A stretch of 64,000 nt of DNA, from the NCBI RefSeq assembly GCF_004153445.1, contig NZ_SDQC01000004.1:248001-312000 (forward strand), given 5' to 3'. The position numbers and the translations under genes are program-made. Under the pieces are notes generated by a model that had not been told where the DNA came from, ran no database searches, and worked only from the letters and a program-made list of their open reading frames with translations. The DNA comes from Allopusillimonas soli (lineage in GTDB: Bacteria > Pseudomonadota > Gammaproteobacteria > Burkholderiales > Burkholderiaceae_B). Positions 18,074 to 27,094 of the stretch are shown piece by piece. Position 1 is the stretch's first letter; each line of letters opens with the position of its first letter.

Positions 18074-19204
18074 TCAATCCGCAAGAACAATGGCGTCGCG
18101 CAGCCCATTGCCCGAGGCCAGATGATCAAAGCCTTCATTCACTTGGTCCAGCATGAATGTCTGGCCCATCAGCCGGTTCACGGGCAGGCGGCCGGCCTTG
18201 TAGAGATCGATGTAGCGTGTGATATCCACCGTCGGCTGTCCCGAGCCGAGATAGCTGCCTTTGATTTCGCGCTCCTCCCCTACCATTTGGGAAAGCGGAA
18301 GCTTGAATGCATGGCTTGGGTTGGGCAGGCCTGATGTAATAGTGGTACCCCCCCTGTCGGTCAATGCATAAGCGGCCTCGAAGGCGGGGACTGCGCCCGC
18401 CATGTCGAACGCATGATCCACGCGCCCGCCTGCGGCATCCAGCAGATCGCTGGTGTTGGCCGTGTCGCGGGGGTTTATCAGATGCGTAGCGCCGAGTTCG
18501 CGCGCCAGCGCCAGCTTTTCATCGCTCAGGTCCACGGCCACGACACGCCGGGCGCCGTTGGCGACGCAGGCCATCAGGGCACTCAGCCCTACGCCGCCCA
18601 GGCCCACTACGGCTGTCGTATCGCCTGCACGTACCCTGGCGCGATTGATGACGGCGCCGGCGCCGGTCAGGACGGCGCAGCCGAACAAGGCCGCTTCGCG
18701 GTGCGTGAGATCCGTCATGATCTTGACGCAGGAGCGTCGGGAGATAACAGCGTATTCGGCAAAACACGATACGCCGATATGATGGTTCAGGGCCTCGCCG
18801 TCCAGGTGCAGCCGGTGTTCACCCGATAGCAGCGTACCCTGCGCATTGGCTGCGGCGCCTGGTTCGCAGAGCGCCGGCCGGCCCCGCATGCAGGGTGCGC
18901 AGCAGCCGCAACTGGGTACAAAGACCGTCACCACGTGATCGCCGGGCCTGAGATCGTTAACGCCGGGGCCAGCCTCCACGACTTCCGCCGAGGACTCATG
19001 TCCCAGCACCATGGGAAGGCCGCGGGGGCGGTCTCCGGTAATGACAGACAGATCCGAGTGGCAAAGACCCGCCACCTTGATCCTCACCAGCACCTCCCCG
19101 GGTCCGGGCGGATCGAGCTCCACCTCCGTGATTTCCAGAGGACGGCTTTGCGCGTAAGGCGCTGGATGCGCCATGCTGCGCAGTACGGCGGCTTTTATCT
19201 TCAT
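18074..19204 (-). CDS. Zinc-dependent alcohol dehydrogenase
   Basis: This 376-residue medium-chain dehydrogenase probably oxidises an alcohol with NAD. The catalytic zinc ligands are in GLCHSD (residue about 47) and GHESSAEV. Four structural-zinc cysteines lie in CGCCAPCMRGRPALC. The cofactor fold appears as TTAVVGLGGVGLSALMACVANGARRVVAVDLS, and the acidic VDLS end favours NAD over NADP. It resembles class III-type and aryl/benzyl alcohol dehydrogenases more than small alkyl ones. It is transcribed alone, convergent with the thiolase; the true substrate is unknown. Confidence 0.88.
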   Translation of the reverse strand: MKIKAAVLRSMAHPAPYAQSRPLEITEVELDPPGPGEVLVRIKVAGLCHSDLSVITGDRPRGLPMVLGHESSAEVVEAGPGVNDLRPGDHVVTVFVPSCGCCAPCMRGRPALCEPGAAANAQGTLLSGEHRLHLDGEALNHHIGVSCFAEYAVISRRSCVKIMTDLTHREAALFGCAVLTGAGAVINRARVRAGDTTAVVGLGGVGLSALMACVANGARRVVAVDLSDEKLALARELGATHLINPRDTANTSDLLDAAGGRVDHAFDMAGAVPAFEAAYALTDRGGTTITSGLPNPSHAFKLPLSQMVGEEREIKGSYLGSGQPTVDITRYIDLYKAGRLPVNRLMGQTFMLDQVNEGFDHLASGNGLRDAIVLAD

Positions 19205-19272
19205 GCTTGCCTCACTCCTTGTTGTTCTTTTGATATTGCGCGGCTCATCCGAGAGCTTGCAGAAACGGCCCT

Positions 19273-20868
19273 TCAGACGTTGTCCTCGCCCGATCCCAGC
19301 AGGGATACCCAGTGTGCCGTGGATGCATCATGATTGGGATCCTGCGCTCGTGTGCCATCCAGTTCACCGACGATGCCCTTGGCCAGTACCTTGCCGTATT
19401 CCACGCCCCATTGATCGAAGGCATTGATGCCCCAGACCAGACCCTGCACGAAAACTTTATGCTCATACAGCGCCAGCAGCGCGCCGAGCGAGTAGGGCGA
19501 AAGGCGGGGCAGCACAATTAGATTGGAGGGCCTTCCTCCCACATGGGTTTTGTGATGAGCCAGCCACTCGGCACGGTCGCGTTCCATACCCGCGTCCAGA
19601 AGGTCCTGCAAAGCCTGGTCATAGGATTTCCCTTTCAGCAGGGCCTCGCGTTGCGCCAGGCAATTGGCGATCAGGCTGCGATGATGCTCGGGCCATCCAT
19701 GGTCGGCCTGCCGGCACACAATGAAATCGACCGGAGAGCCGTCGCTGCCCTGGTGCAACCACTGGAAGAACGTATGTTGGGCATCTGTGCCCGGCATGCC
19801 CCACACGGTGGGGCCCGTGGGTACCCCCACCGGATTGCCGGCCAGATCCACCGATTTGCCTAGCGACTCCATTTCCAGTTGCTGTATGTAGGGTACCAGT
19901 TCGGCCAGCCTGAAGTCATAGGGTGCGATGTTCAACGAGCCATAGCCCAGTACGCTGCGGTTGACGAGGCCCGACATGGCTATCTGGACCGGCGCATTCT
20001 CCTGGATGGGTGCCTGGGAAAAGTGCAGATCCATGGCCGCAGCCCCGGCCTGCATGCCCGCCACGACGTCGAGATTCACCGCCAACGCCGTCGTCAGGCT
20101 GACGGCCGACCAGACGGAAAACCGTCCGCCTACCCAGTCCCACAGCTTGAAGATGTGTTTGCCAGATACCCCCCATTTTTTGGCCGCCTCAGGCCGCGCC
20201 GTGACCGCGACAACGTGGCTGTATGGGTCCTGGATGCCGGCGGCCCGCAGCCATTCGACGGCACGCTGGCCATTCTGCAGTGTTTCGGCGGTGCTGAACG
20301 ACTTGGAGGCCATCACGACAAGGGTGTCGTGCGGGTCGATGCCCGCGAGCCCTCCTTGTATGGCATGCCCATCAATATTGGCAACAAAATGAACATTGCG
20401 CCAGGAGCCCGCGTAGCCGAATGCATTGACAGCCAGCCTGACGCCCCAATCGCTCCCGCCTATGCCGATATGAACGATGTTGCGCCATTTGCGCTCGGAG
20501 TCGGCCTGCCGCACGAACTCCGTCATGCGCGCGCGCTCCAGGGCGACCTCTTCGATGGGATCGGGGGCACGCAAGGCCGTGTGCCATGCCGCGCGGTCTT
20601 CTGTGACGTTGATGTGGCCGCCCTCGAGCAGCTGGCTGCGCATGGCCTCGAAATGGCGCGCCTCGAGCAGGGCCTGGGTTGCCTGCGTCAGTGCGGGAGA
20701 GGTGCCTTGACTGCTGACATCCACATCCAGACCGGCCGCCGTGATGATGTGCAGGGAATGAGTCTGTATGGAGGATTGCGCCGCCGCGGTTTCAAACGCC
20801 TTCCACTCGGATAGCTCGCGCAGCGGGACAAAGGGAGGATTACCAGGAATAGGCAACAAACTGGTCAC
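19273..20868 (-). CDS. pgi: Glucose-6-phosphate isomerase
   Basis: Pgi interconverts glucose 6-phosphate and fructose 6-phosphate in the cytoplasm, supplying both glycolysis or gluconeogenesis and sugar-nucleotide synthesis. The 531-residue length fits the family. Signatures seen are the sugar-phosphate site HIGIGGSDWGVRLAVNAF, DWVGGRFSVWSAVSL near the middle, and GMPGTDAQHTFFQWLHQG. The C-terminal segment KVFVQGLVWGINAFDQWGVEYGK carries the catalytic lysine region. The start MTSLLPIPGNPPF has GGAG about 8 bp upstream on the minus strand. It lies 90 bp after the IF-1 gene in the same orientation. Confidence 0.96.
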   Translation of the reverse strand: MTSLLPIPGNPPFVPLRELSEWKAFETAAAQSSIQTHSLHIITAAGLDVDVSSQGTSPALTQATQALLEARHFEAMRSQLLEGGHINVTEDRAAWHTALRAPDPIEEVALERARMTEFVRQADSERKWRNIVHIGIGGSDWGVRLAVNAFGYAGSWRNVHFVANIDGHAIQGGLAGIDPHDTLVVMASKSFSTAETLQNGQRAVEWLRAAGIQDPYSHVVAVTARPEAAKKWGVSGKHIFKLWDWVGGRFSVWSAVSLTTALAVNLDVVAGMQAGAAAMDLHFSQAPIQENAPVQIAMSGLVNRSVLGYGSLNIAPYDFRLAELVPYIQQLEMESLGKSVDLAGNPVGVPTGPTVWGMPGTDAQHTFFQWLHQGSDGSPVDFIVCRQADHGWPEHHRSLIANCLAQREALLKGKSYDQALQDLLDAGMERDRAEWLAHHKTHVGGRPSNLIVLPRLSPYSLGALLALYEHKVFVQGLVWGINAFDQWGVEYGKVLAKGIVGELDGTRAQDPNHDASTAHWVSLLGSGEDNV

Positions 20869-20958
20869 AGGTGCTCCTTGTTGGCATGACTGAGTGGAAA
20901 GTCATTGTAATGCCGTCGAACACTGTGCCCAGAATGCCTGGGTGTTCCAGCGCCGCTA

Positions 20959-21213
20959 TCAGCGGCGGCGCGTACTGGCGCCGGAGGGGCGGCCTGCAAT
21001 ATGACGATAGGTGATGCGGCCCTTGCTCAGGTCGTAGGGCGACATTTCCAGCGACACCTTGTCGCCGGCGAGGATGCGGATATGGTGCTTGCGCATTTTG
21101 CCGCCGGTATAGGCGACGATGGGGTGCCCATTGTCCAGCGTGACGCGGAACCGGGAGTCGGGCAGCACTTCGGTGACGAGTCCGCCCATTTCGATCAATT
21201 CTTCTTTGGCCAT
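20959..21213 (-). CDS. infA: Translation initiation factor IF-1 paralogue with C-terminal extension
   Basis: IF-1 binds the 30S A site during initiation. The S1-like OB fold is complete from [22 protein letters not shown] to [17 protein letters not shown]. The protein has 84 residues instead of the usual 72, with a basic tail [17 protein letters not shown] lies 6 bp before the ATG at 21213, fixing this start; the open frame upstream is not IF-1. The gene is not in a ribosomal-protein operon. Many betaproteobacteria carry a second, longer IF-1, and this is probably that copy, with the canonical infA elsewhere. Confidence 0.93.
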   Translation of the reverse strand: MAKEELIEMGGLVTEVLPDSRFRVTLDNGHPIVAYTGGKMRKHHIRILAGDKVSLEMSPYDLSKGRITYRHIAGRPSGASTRRR

Positions 21214-21646
21214 AGAGTACTCCTGTAAAAAACCATGAACTTGCGCCTCTCGCCAGGATCTGGAAGATCGACCGGCTTGCGGCGCTGCAATTCTGCAACC
21301 GCGGCAGCGGGAGGATTGCTTCGTAAGCGCCAAAGGCGGCGCTGGATGCTGCGCTTTCCAGGGAAAGCGTGTACTGGAAATACCCAAGCAGTGTGCAGGA
21401 CCAGTGGATTTGCCTTGCCACAGGGGAGAAGAAGTGTGTGCTTAAGACAGCGCACGTTAGGCGGGAGGGGTGGCACACCCGGGGGGCGCAACCCGAAGTG
21501 AAAAGGGTCTTGACGTACTGCTTTTGGCTAAGCGACTGAACCACTTAGCATAAAGATTGTAACATGATAAGGAGGCCTTGAAAAGCCTTGCCTGATGTCC
21601 GAGGCGATAATACGGGAAATGAGCTCGCCTTCGGGAGTAAATAAGC
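21214..21646. other. Divergent intergenic region, infA to thioesterase
   Basis: This 433-bp stretch holds no recognisable gene. It carries the infA ribosome-binding site at its left edge and GGGAG before the thioesterase ATG at its right edge. A TTGACG near 21510 and a GATAAT near 21605 are promoter-like but not at usable spacing to each other. A long leader on infA mRNA, as in cold-shock genes, is possible but not shown. Confidence 0.4.
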
Positions 21647-22090
21647 ATGAGCAAACCGCAGCCCGCCCATCGCAGCGCCTTCGGTGTATTCCGTTCCATA
21701 ACGACCCGGTGGATGGACAACGACGTATATGGTCATGTCAATAATGTGACCTATTACTCATATTTCGACACGGCAGTGAACGGTTTTCTGATTGACCAGG
21801 GGCTGCTGGATATCGGATGCGGCAAGGCTATCGGTCTGGTTGTGGATACAGGCTGCAGCTACTTTGCGTCGATCGCCTTTCCTGACGAAATCGAGATTGG
21901 ATTCAAGGTTGCCAGATTGGGCAACAGCAGTGTGCGCTATGAACTGGGCGTGTTCAGAAAGGGAGAGGATATTGCGGTTGCACAAGGGCACTTTGTCCAT
22001 GTCTACGTGGACAGGGAAACGCGACAGCCCATTGGCTTGGAGAAGCGCGCGCGAGCGATATTGGAAGCCGTCAGCCCGGCGGCCGGTTAA
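21647..22090 (+). CDS. Acyl-CoA thioesterase, 4HBT/YbgC-like hotdog fold
   Basis: The 147-residue protein belongs to the 4-hydroxybenzoyl-CoA thioesterase family. The diagnostic catalytic block is visible as RWMDNDVYGHVNNVTYYSYFD (residues about 21-41), with the Asp and the GHVNN motif. A hydrophobic VDTGCSYFASIAFPDEIEIG strand follows. It probably hydrolyses a medium- or long-chain acyl-CoA in the cytoplasm. GGGAG about 11 bp upstream supports the ATG at 21647. It is the last conserved gene before the polysaccharide locus and has no obvious partner. Confidence 0.88.
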   Translation: MSKPQPAHRSAFGVFRSITTRWMDNDVYGHVNNVTYYSYFDTAVNGFLIDQGLLDIGCGKAIGLVVDTGCSYFASIAFPDEIEIGFKVARLGNSSVRYELGVFRKGEDIAVAQGHFVHVYVDRETRQPIGLEKRARAILEAVSPAAG

Positions 22091-22220
22091 TGCCTGCCTG
22101 CTGCTGGGCAATGCCGACCAGACGGGCTTATGGATGCGCGCATTGCCGATGCACGCTGCTCCGAACCTGCGTCGTAGCCGTACAGTGTCTGAATAATTAT
22201 GTTACATAGTACATGTTTTG

Positions 22221-23516
22221 ATGAAATTGTATTTGATGCGATCCTTCGTAACACGTTTATCAGCAATGATGGATAACAGGGCACTGTCCTTGGTTGTCTC
22301 ACTCGCCTGTTTTCAATTTTTCGCCGCGATTATCTCGATACCACGAGCCTATGCCGTGGGAACGGCGGTCCTGCTTCTCTGTAGTCTGCTGCACCTTGCG
22401 AAAGGGCGGCATGCACCCTTATGCAAGTGGGACAAGGCGCTGATAGGCGTCCTCATGTTCATATTTTTCACGGGACTCTTCACCTGGGCGTATCACGGGA
22501 ACTCCTGGGCCAGCTTCGACCTAACAACTCGCTACTTGCTGGCGATCCCGATCTTTCTCATGCTAATGGCTGTTCCCCCCAAGCAGGCGTGGATTTGGGG
22601 CGGATTTGTTGCCGGCAGTGTTTCTGGCTTGGCTGTTGCCTTATGGGAAACGCAAATACTCGATATCCGGCGTGCTGATGGCTTCACCGGTGGCATTCAG
22701 TTCGGCGACTTGGGCCTTATGATGGCGGTCTTTTGCGCAGCGGGCCTTTCCTGGGCTCGCTCATTGCCCAGGCACTCCACGGGCTGGGTCGTAGCTTTGG
22801 CGATCGGCATCGCCTCCGGCGCGGGGAGTTCCATCATGTCGGGCACCAGGGGGGGGTGGGTAGCCTTGCCCGCGATAGTCCTGGTTTTTCTGGCCGCTTA
22901 TATCAGGCGCGATAACCTGCTGAAGCTCGTGGCGGTGCTGGCGGTGCTTGTCGCAGGTATGGCCATACTGGCGGTTTCGGTGCCCATGGTGCAGACCAGG
23001 TACGAACATGCCTTGGTGGATATTCGAAAGTTTGAGCATGGCAATCCGAATTCGTCTTTGGGCGCGCGTTTTGCCATGTGGGAATCGCTCATGATAATAA
23101 TTCCGCAAAAACCACTGCTTGGCTGGAGCGACGAAGCCTACAAGGACGAACAGCAGCGCCTGATTGCCGAAGGCACAGTTCCTCCCATTGTGGGTAAGCT
23201 GGCCAACACCCATAATACTTTTCTGGAACTGTGGGTTCATTATGGATTGCTGGGACTGCTTTCAGTTATCGCCTTGTTTGTCGTGAGTTTCTTCATGTTT
23301 GCAGGAAAACTAAGAGACGATAGCGCGGCTGTGCGGGCAAGCGCTATTGCAGGAATGCAACTGACATTATGCTATGCGATTTTTTCCCAGACCCAAATAA
23401 TGCTGGGGCGAAATAATACCTTGCTATTTTTTATTTTGGCCTTGCTTATATTCTGGGTAATGCTGCGTTCTGGCTCCGCTGCGGATGGCAGGCATCCGCT
23501 GGGCATTAATAGTTGA
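22221..23516 (+). CDS. waaL: O-antigen ligase WaaL-like membrane protein
   Basis: The product of about 431 residues has around ten hydrophobic segments and a Wzy_C/WaaL-type periplasmic loop. WaaL transfers polymerised O antigen from undecaprenyl pyrophosphate to lipid A-core. The loop ends in KLANTHNTFLELWVHYGLLGLLS, whose His is typical of ligases, and an Arg-rich periplasmic segment (SGTRGGWVALPAIVLV) precedes it. The exact start is uncertain: ATGs at 22221, 22236 and 22266 are possible and none has a strong Shine-Dalgarno. A second Wzy-like protein at 34988-36208 is the better polymerase candidate. Confidence 0.8.
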   Translation: MKLYLMRSFVTRLSAMMDNRALSLVVSLACFQFFAAIISIPRAYAVGTAVLLLCSLLHLAKGRHAPLCKWDKALIGVLMFIFFTGLFTWAYHGNSWASFDLTTRYLLAIPIFLMLMAVPPKQAWIWGGFVAGSVSGLAVALWETQILDIRRADGFTGGIQFGDLGLMMAVFCAAGLSWARSLPRHSTGWVVALAIGIASGAGSSIMSGTRGGWVALPAIVLVFLAAYIRRDNLLKLVAVLAVLVAGMAILAVSVPMVQTRYEHALVDIRKFEHGNPNSSLGARFAMWESLMIIIPQKPLLGWSDEAYKDEQQRLIAEGTVPPIVGKLANTHNTFLELWVHYGLLGLLSVIALFVVSFFMFAGKLRDDSAAVRASAIAGMQLTLCYAIFSQTQIMLGRNNTLLFFILALLIFWVMLRSGSAADGRHPLGINS

Positions 23517-23530
23517 TGTCGAGGTAATAA

Positions 23531-24547
23531 TTGCAAAATAATAAAACGGTTCTTGTTACCGGAGGCACGGGCTATATAGGAAGCCATGCTGTTGTCGAAT
23601 TAATTGAATCCGGCTACAGGGTAATAGTGCTTGATAACCTGTCCAACAGCCGTGATACGGTTATTGATTCTATTTTCACGATTACCGGAGTTGTTCCCGA
23701 ATTCATTCTTGGAGATATTAGAAACGGCGCTCTGCTGGATTCTGTGTTCAAGTCCCATTCGATTGATGCGGTTATGCATTTTGCCGGGTTAAAGGCTGTT
23801 GGCGAATCAACTGAAATCCCTCTGGCCTATTACGATAACAATGTAAATGGAACGATTCAGATTTTGAACGCGATGAAGGCGGCGGGTGTTCGCAGTTTCA
23901 TCTTTTCATCCTCGGCCACGGTGTATGGGCATCCGGAGTGGCTACCTCTGACCGAGAGCCATCCTCGCCGGGCAACCAACCCATATGGGAACACCAAACT
24001 GATGGTGGAAGGAATTCTGGAAGACCTGGCAGCATGTGATAATGAATGGCGTATCGCCTGCCTACGTTACTTCAACCCCGTGGGAGCCCATGGTACCGGC
24101 CTGATTGGCGAGTCGCCTGCAGGGTTGCCGAATAATCTGATGCCTTATGTGGCGCAGGTTGCGTCGGGGCGGCGACCGACGCTGTATGTTTTTGGCAACG
24201 ACTATGATACGGCCGATGGTACCGGCGTACGAGATTACGTGCATGTTGTGGATTTGGCGAAAGGCCATGTCAATGCATTGGCGTATTGTGAACGCAACGC
24301 GGGACGGATGCTGGCTGTCAACCTTGGCACCGGCGTCGGCTATTCCGTCCTTGAAATGATACAGGCCTTCGAGCAAGTCAGCGGGAAACCAGTTCCATAT
24401 AAAGTGGTCTCCCGCCGAGAGGGCGATGTGGCGGCTTGCTGGGCCGACGTGGCCTTGGCTGAAAGCCTGTTGAAGTGGAAAGCAGAGAGAGGGGTTCGAC
24501 AGATGTGCGAAGATGCCTGGCGATGGGAAAGGAATTTTGAAAACTAG
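23531..24547 (+). CDS. galE: UDP-glucose 4-epimerase
   Basis: GalE interconverts UDP-glucose and UDP-galactose, or the N-acetyl forms, through an NAD-bound 4-keto intermediate. The 338-residue protein has the Rossmann motif VLVTGGTGYIGSH. It also has the SSSATVYG block and the catalytic Tyr-x3-Lys in NPYGNTK near residue 155. It probably starts at TTG 23531, since GAGG lies 6 bp upstream and no ATG is available in the N-terminal region. It follows the ligase gene by 14 bp. It could supply a Gal or GalNAc donor for the surface glycan; C-type residues deciding this were not resolved. Confidence 0.93.
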   Translation: MQNNKTVLVTGGTGYIGSHAVVELIESGYRVIVLDNLSNSRDTVIDSIFTITGVVPEFILGDIRNGALLDSVFKSHSIDAVMHFAGLKAVGESTEIPLAYYDNNVNGTIQILNAMKAAGVRSFIFSSSATVYGHPEWLPLTESHPRRATNPYGNTKLMVEGILEDLAACDNEWRIACLRYFNPVGAHGTGLIGESPAGLPNNLMPYVAQVASGRRPTLYVFGNDYDTADGTGVRDYVHVVDLAKGHVNALAYCERNAGRMLAVNLGTGVGYSVLEMIQAFEQVSGKPVPYKVVSRREGDVAACWADVALAESLLKWKAERGVRQMCEDAWRWERNFEN

Positions 24548-24933
24548 GACATTCTATCTACGCCTTGCATGCCGCCCGATTTATTGCCGGAGATTCTCGT
24601 TGATTAATTGATGGGCCTGGCCGTTATGTCCGGCTTTTAATCCGACTTCTGGCGTAATTATTTTATCGGCTAGGCGGCAGGCATATTCGTATATTTATCC
24701 GCCATGTGTTTGTAAGAGAGTGAAAGCATTATGGTGCGGATGGCCCGATTTTGGCCTGGATGAATCATAAGGTAACAATGGCGTCGCTTTGCAGTCGAAG
24801 GGTCATGTGCAGGGGTTCTATCGTTAAAATGTAGGGTTTGGATCGCTCCTCTTGGTGGCAAGCGGAGCTTGGAATATCGGTGCCGAGATGGATGCGGCAT
24901 TCTGGAAAGATGAAGAATTGAAGGAAGCTTTTA
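24548..24933. other. Intergenic region galE to pseB
   Basis: This 386-bp A+T-rich gap contains no recognisable gene. A frame without a stop runs for roughly 40 codons into the pseB start, ending with a TAA at about 24946, but it matches nothing I know. The gap probably carries the promoter of the pseudaminic acid genes; no convincing -35/-10 pair was found. Confidence 0.4.
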
Positions 24934-25932
24934 ATGCTCACAGGTAAAACACTGCTGATAACCGGCGGAACAGGATCATTTGGAAACACATTCGTTCCCA
25001 TGACCTTGGCCAAATACAACCCGAAGAAGATCATCATTCTTTCCAGGGATGAAATGAAGCAGTGGGAAATGGCTAAAAAATACAGCAACGATGCACGCGT
25101 TCGTTTTTTCATCGGCGATGTGCGCGACAGGGATCGGCTGTATCGTGCGCTGGATGGAGTCGATTATGTGGTGCATGCCGCGGCAACAAAAATTGTGCCG
25201 ACTGCGGAATACAATCCCTTCGAATGCGTAAAAACCAATATAAATGGCGCAATGAATCTGATCGACGCCTGCATCGACAAAAAAGTAAAGCGGGTCGTGG
25301 CACTATCCACCGACAAGGCCAGCAGCCCGATCAATCTGTATGGCGCCACCAAGCTGGCATCCGACAAGCTGTTTGTTGCCGGGAACGCCTATTCCGGGGA
25401 ACATGGCACGCGGTTCTCGGTGGTGCGCTACGGAAATGTGATGGGATCGCGGGGTTCCGTGATTCCCTTTTTCATGTCGGTCAAGAATACTGGGGTGCTT
25501 CCCATTACCGACCCGCGCATGACCCGGTTCATGATTTCTCTGGAACAAGGCGTGGAACTGGTGTGGCATGCGTTCGAGGACATGGTTGGCGGCGAAATTT
25601 ACGTGAAAAAGATCCCCTCCATGAAAGTAACGGATCTGGCGCGGGTCGTGGCCCCAGAAGCCCGGCAAGACGTCGTTGGCATCCGACCAGGCGAGAAGCT
25701 GCACGAGCAGATGATAGGGGCTGAGGATGCTTACTATACATACGAATATGACGAGCATTACAAGATACTGCCGGCCATCAATGGATGGTGCGATTCTGCT
25801 GAACGAATCAAGGAGGGCCGCAAGGTGCCTGAGTCTTTTGTCTATTCGAGCGACAACAACCCGGAATGGATGACGGATACGCAATTACAGGACTGGATTG
25901 ACGCCAACATCGAGAAGATAGGAAACATCTAA
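24934..25932 (+). CDS. pseB: UDP-GlcNAc 4,6-dehydratase (inverting) PseB
   Basis: PseB starts CMP-pseudaminic acid synthesis by turning UDP-GlcNAc into the 5-epimerised UDP-4-keto-6-deoxy-L-AltNAc. The 332-residue short form, without membrane helices, has LLITGGTGSFGNTF and HAAATKIVPTAEYNPFECVKTN. The catalytic STDKASSPINLYGATKL carries Asp, Lys and Tyr-x3-Lys. The short length and intact Tyr separate it from the membrane-bound WbpM-type dehydratase at 47151-49070. AAGGAAG lies 7-8 bp before the ATG. pseC follows after 1 bp. Confidence 0.93.
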   Translation: MLTGKTLLITGGTGSFGNTFVPMTLAKYNPKKIIILSRDEMKQWEMAKKYSNDARVRFFIGDVRDRDRLYRALDGVDYVVHAAATKIVPTAEYNPFECVKTNINGAMNLIDACIDKKVKRVVALSTDKASSPINLYGATKLASDKLFVAGNAYSGEHGTRFSVVRYGNVMGSRGSVIPFFMSVKNTGVLPITDPRMTRFMISLEQGVELVWHAFEDMVGGEIYVKKIPSMKVTDLARVVAPEARQDVVGIRPGEKLHEQMIGAEDAYYTYEYDEHYKILPAINGWCDSAERIKEGRKVPESFVYSSDNNPEWMTDTQLQDWIDANIEKIGNI

Positions 25933-25933
25933 A

Positions 25934-27094
25934 ATGATTCCGTATGGACGCCAGGACATCACGCAAGATGACATTGACGCCGTGGTTAAGGTCCTGCAAT
26001 CGGATTTCCTCACCCAAGGGCCGGAAGTCCCTCGTTTTGAGCAAAGCCTTGCCGGTCTGGTCGGTGCCCGCCATGCCGTTGCGGTAAACAGTGCTACTTC
26101 CGCGTTGCACATTGCCTGCCTCGCCTTGGGCCTGGGCGAGGGAGACTGGCTCTGGACCACGCCGATCACATTTGTCGCTTCTGCAAATTGCGGGTTGTAT
26201 TGTGGCGCCAAGGTCGACTTTGTTGATATCGATCCTCGCTCATATAACATTTGTCCCGTTGCGCTGGAACGCAAGCTTAAAGCCGCTGAGGAATCCGGCA
26301 ACTTGCCGAAAGTTGTTGTCGCCGTGCACCTGTGCGGGCAGCCTTGCGACCTTGAGGCAATTCATGCGCTCTCCCGGCGCTATGGATTCAAGCTCATTGA
26401 AGACGCGTCGCATGCGGTAGGTGGGAAATATCGGGACGAATATATTGGAAACTGCCGTTACAGCGATGTCACAATTTTCAGCTTTCATCCGGTAAAGATA
26501 ATAACGACCGCGGAAGGGGGCATGGCTCTGACCAACGATGATCAGTTGGCCGCAAGCATGGACAGGCTGAGAAGCCATGGTATCACCCGGGATGCGGGTG
26601 CAATGACGCATGCGCCGGACGGCCCATGGTACTACCAGCAAATTGGGCTCGGTTTTAACTATCGGATGACGGAGTTGCAGGCCGCGTTGGGCAGTGCCCA
26701 GTTGGCTCGTCTTGATAAGTATGTCGCGGCAAGGCATGCGCTGGCGGACCGTTATAACAGTCTTCTTGCGTCATTGCCGTTGACGCTTCCGTGGCAGCAT
26801 CCCGATTCATATTCGGGCATGCATTTGTATGTCATTCGCCTGAAGCTTGAGAAAATAAAGTCATCTCATCTTCAGGTTTTCGAATCCTTGCGCCGCCAAG
26901 GAATCGGGGTCAATCTCCATTACATTCCGGTGCATACCCAGCCCTATTACCAGCGCCATAGTCCGGCGAGCGGCGCCCTACCCGAAGCCGAAGCATATTA
27001 TGCGGAAGCAATCAGCCTGCCCTTGTTCGCTACGATGACCCACGCGCAGCAGGACGAGGTGGTCGCTGCCTTGACATCGGCCTTGCACCAATGA
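25934..27094 (+). CDS. pseC: UDP-4-keto-6-deoxy-AltNAc aminotransferase PseC
   Basis: PseC is a PLP-dependent DegT/DnrJ/EryC1-family enzyme that aminates the PseB product at C4 using glutamate. In 386 residues it shows MIPYGRQDITQDDIDAVV, the Asp-containing LIEDASHAVGGKY, and the PLP lysine in SFHPVKIITTAEGGM near residue 185. The substrate-loop GFNYRMTELQAALGSAQL follows. The opening motif is typical of PseC rather than other DegT proteins. The gene starts 1 bp after pseB and overlaps pseF by an ATGA, indicating a tightly coupled operon. Confidence 0.93.
   Translation: MIPYGRQDITQDDIDAVVKVLQSDFLTQGPEVPRFEQSLAGLVGARHAVAVNSATSALHIACLALGLGEGDWLWTTPITFVASANCGLYCGAKVDFVDIDPRSYNICPVALERKLKAAEESGNLPKVVVAVHLCGQPCDLEAIHALSRRYGFKLIEDASHAVGGKYRDEYIGNCRYSDVTIFSFHPVKIITTAEGGMALTNDDQLAASMDRLRSHGITRDAGAMTHAPDGPWYYQQIGLGFNYRMTELQAALGSAQLARLDKYVAARHALADRYNSLLASLPLTLPWQHPDSYSGMHLYVIRLKLEKIKSSHLQVFESLRRQGIGVNLHYIPVHTQPYYQRHSPASGALPEAEAYYAEAISLPLFATMTHAQQDEVVAALTSALHQ

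Noticed and set aside
24820-24948. Small gene running into pseB
   Set aside because: The roughly 40-codon frame has no ribosome-binding site or known motif, overlaps the pseB start, and is short enough to be chance.
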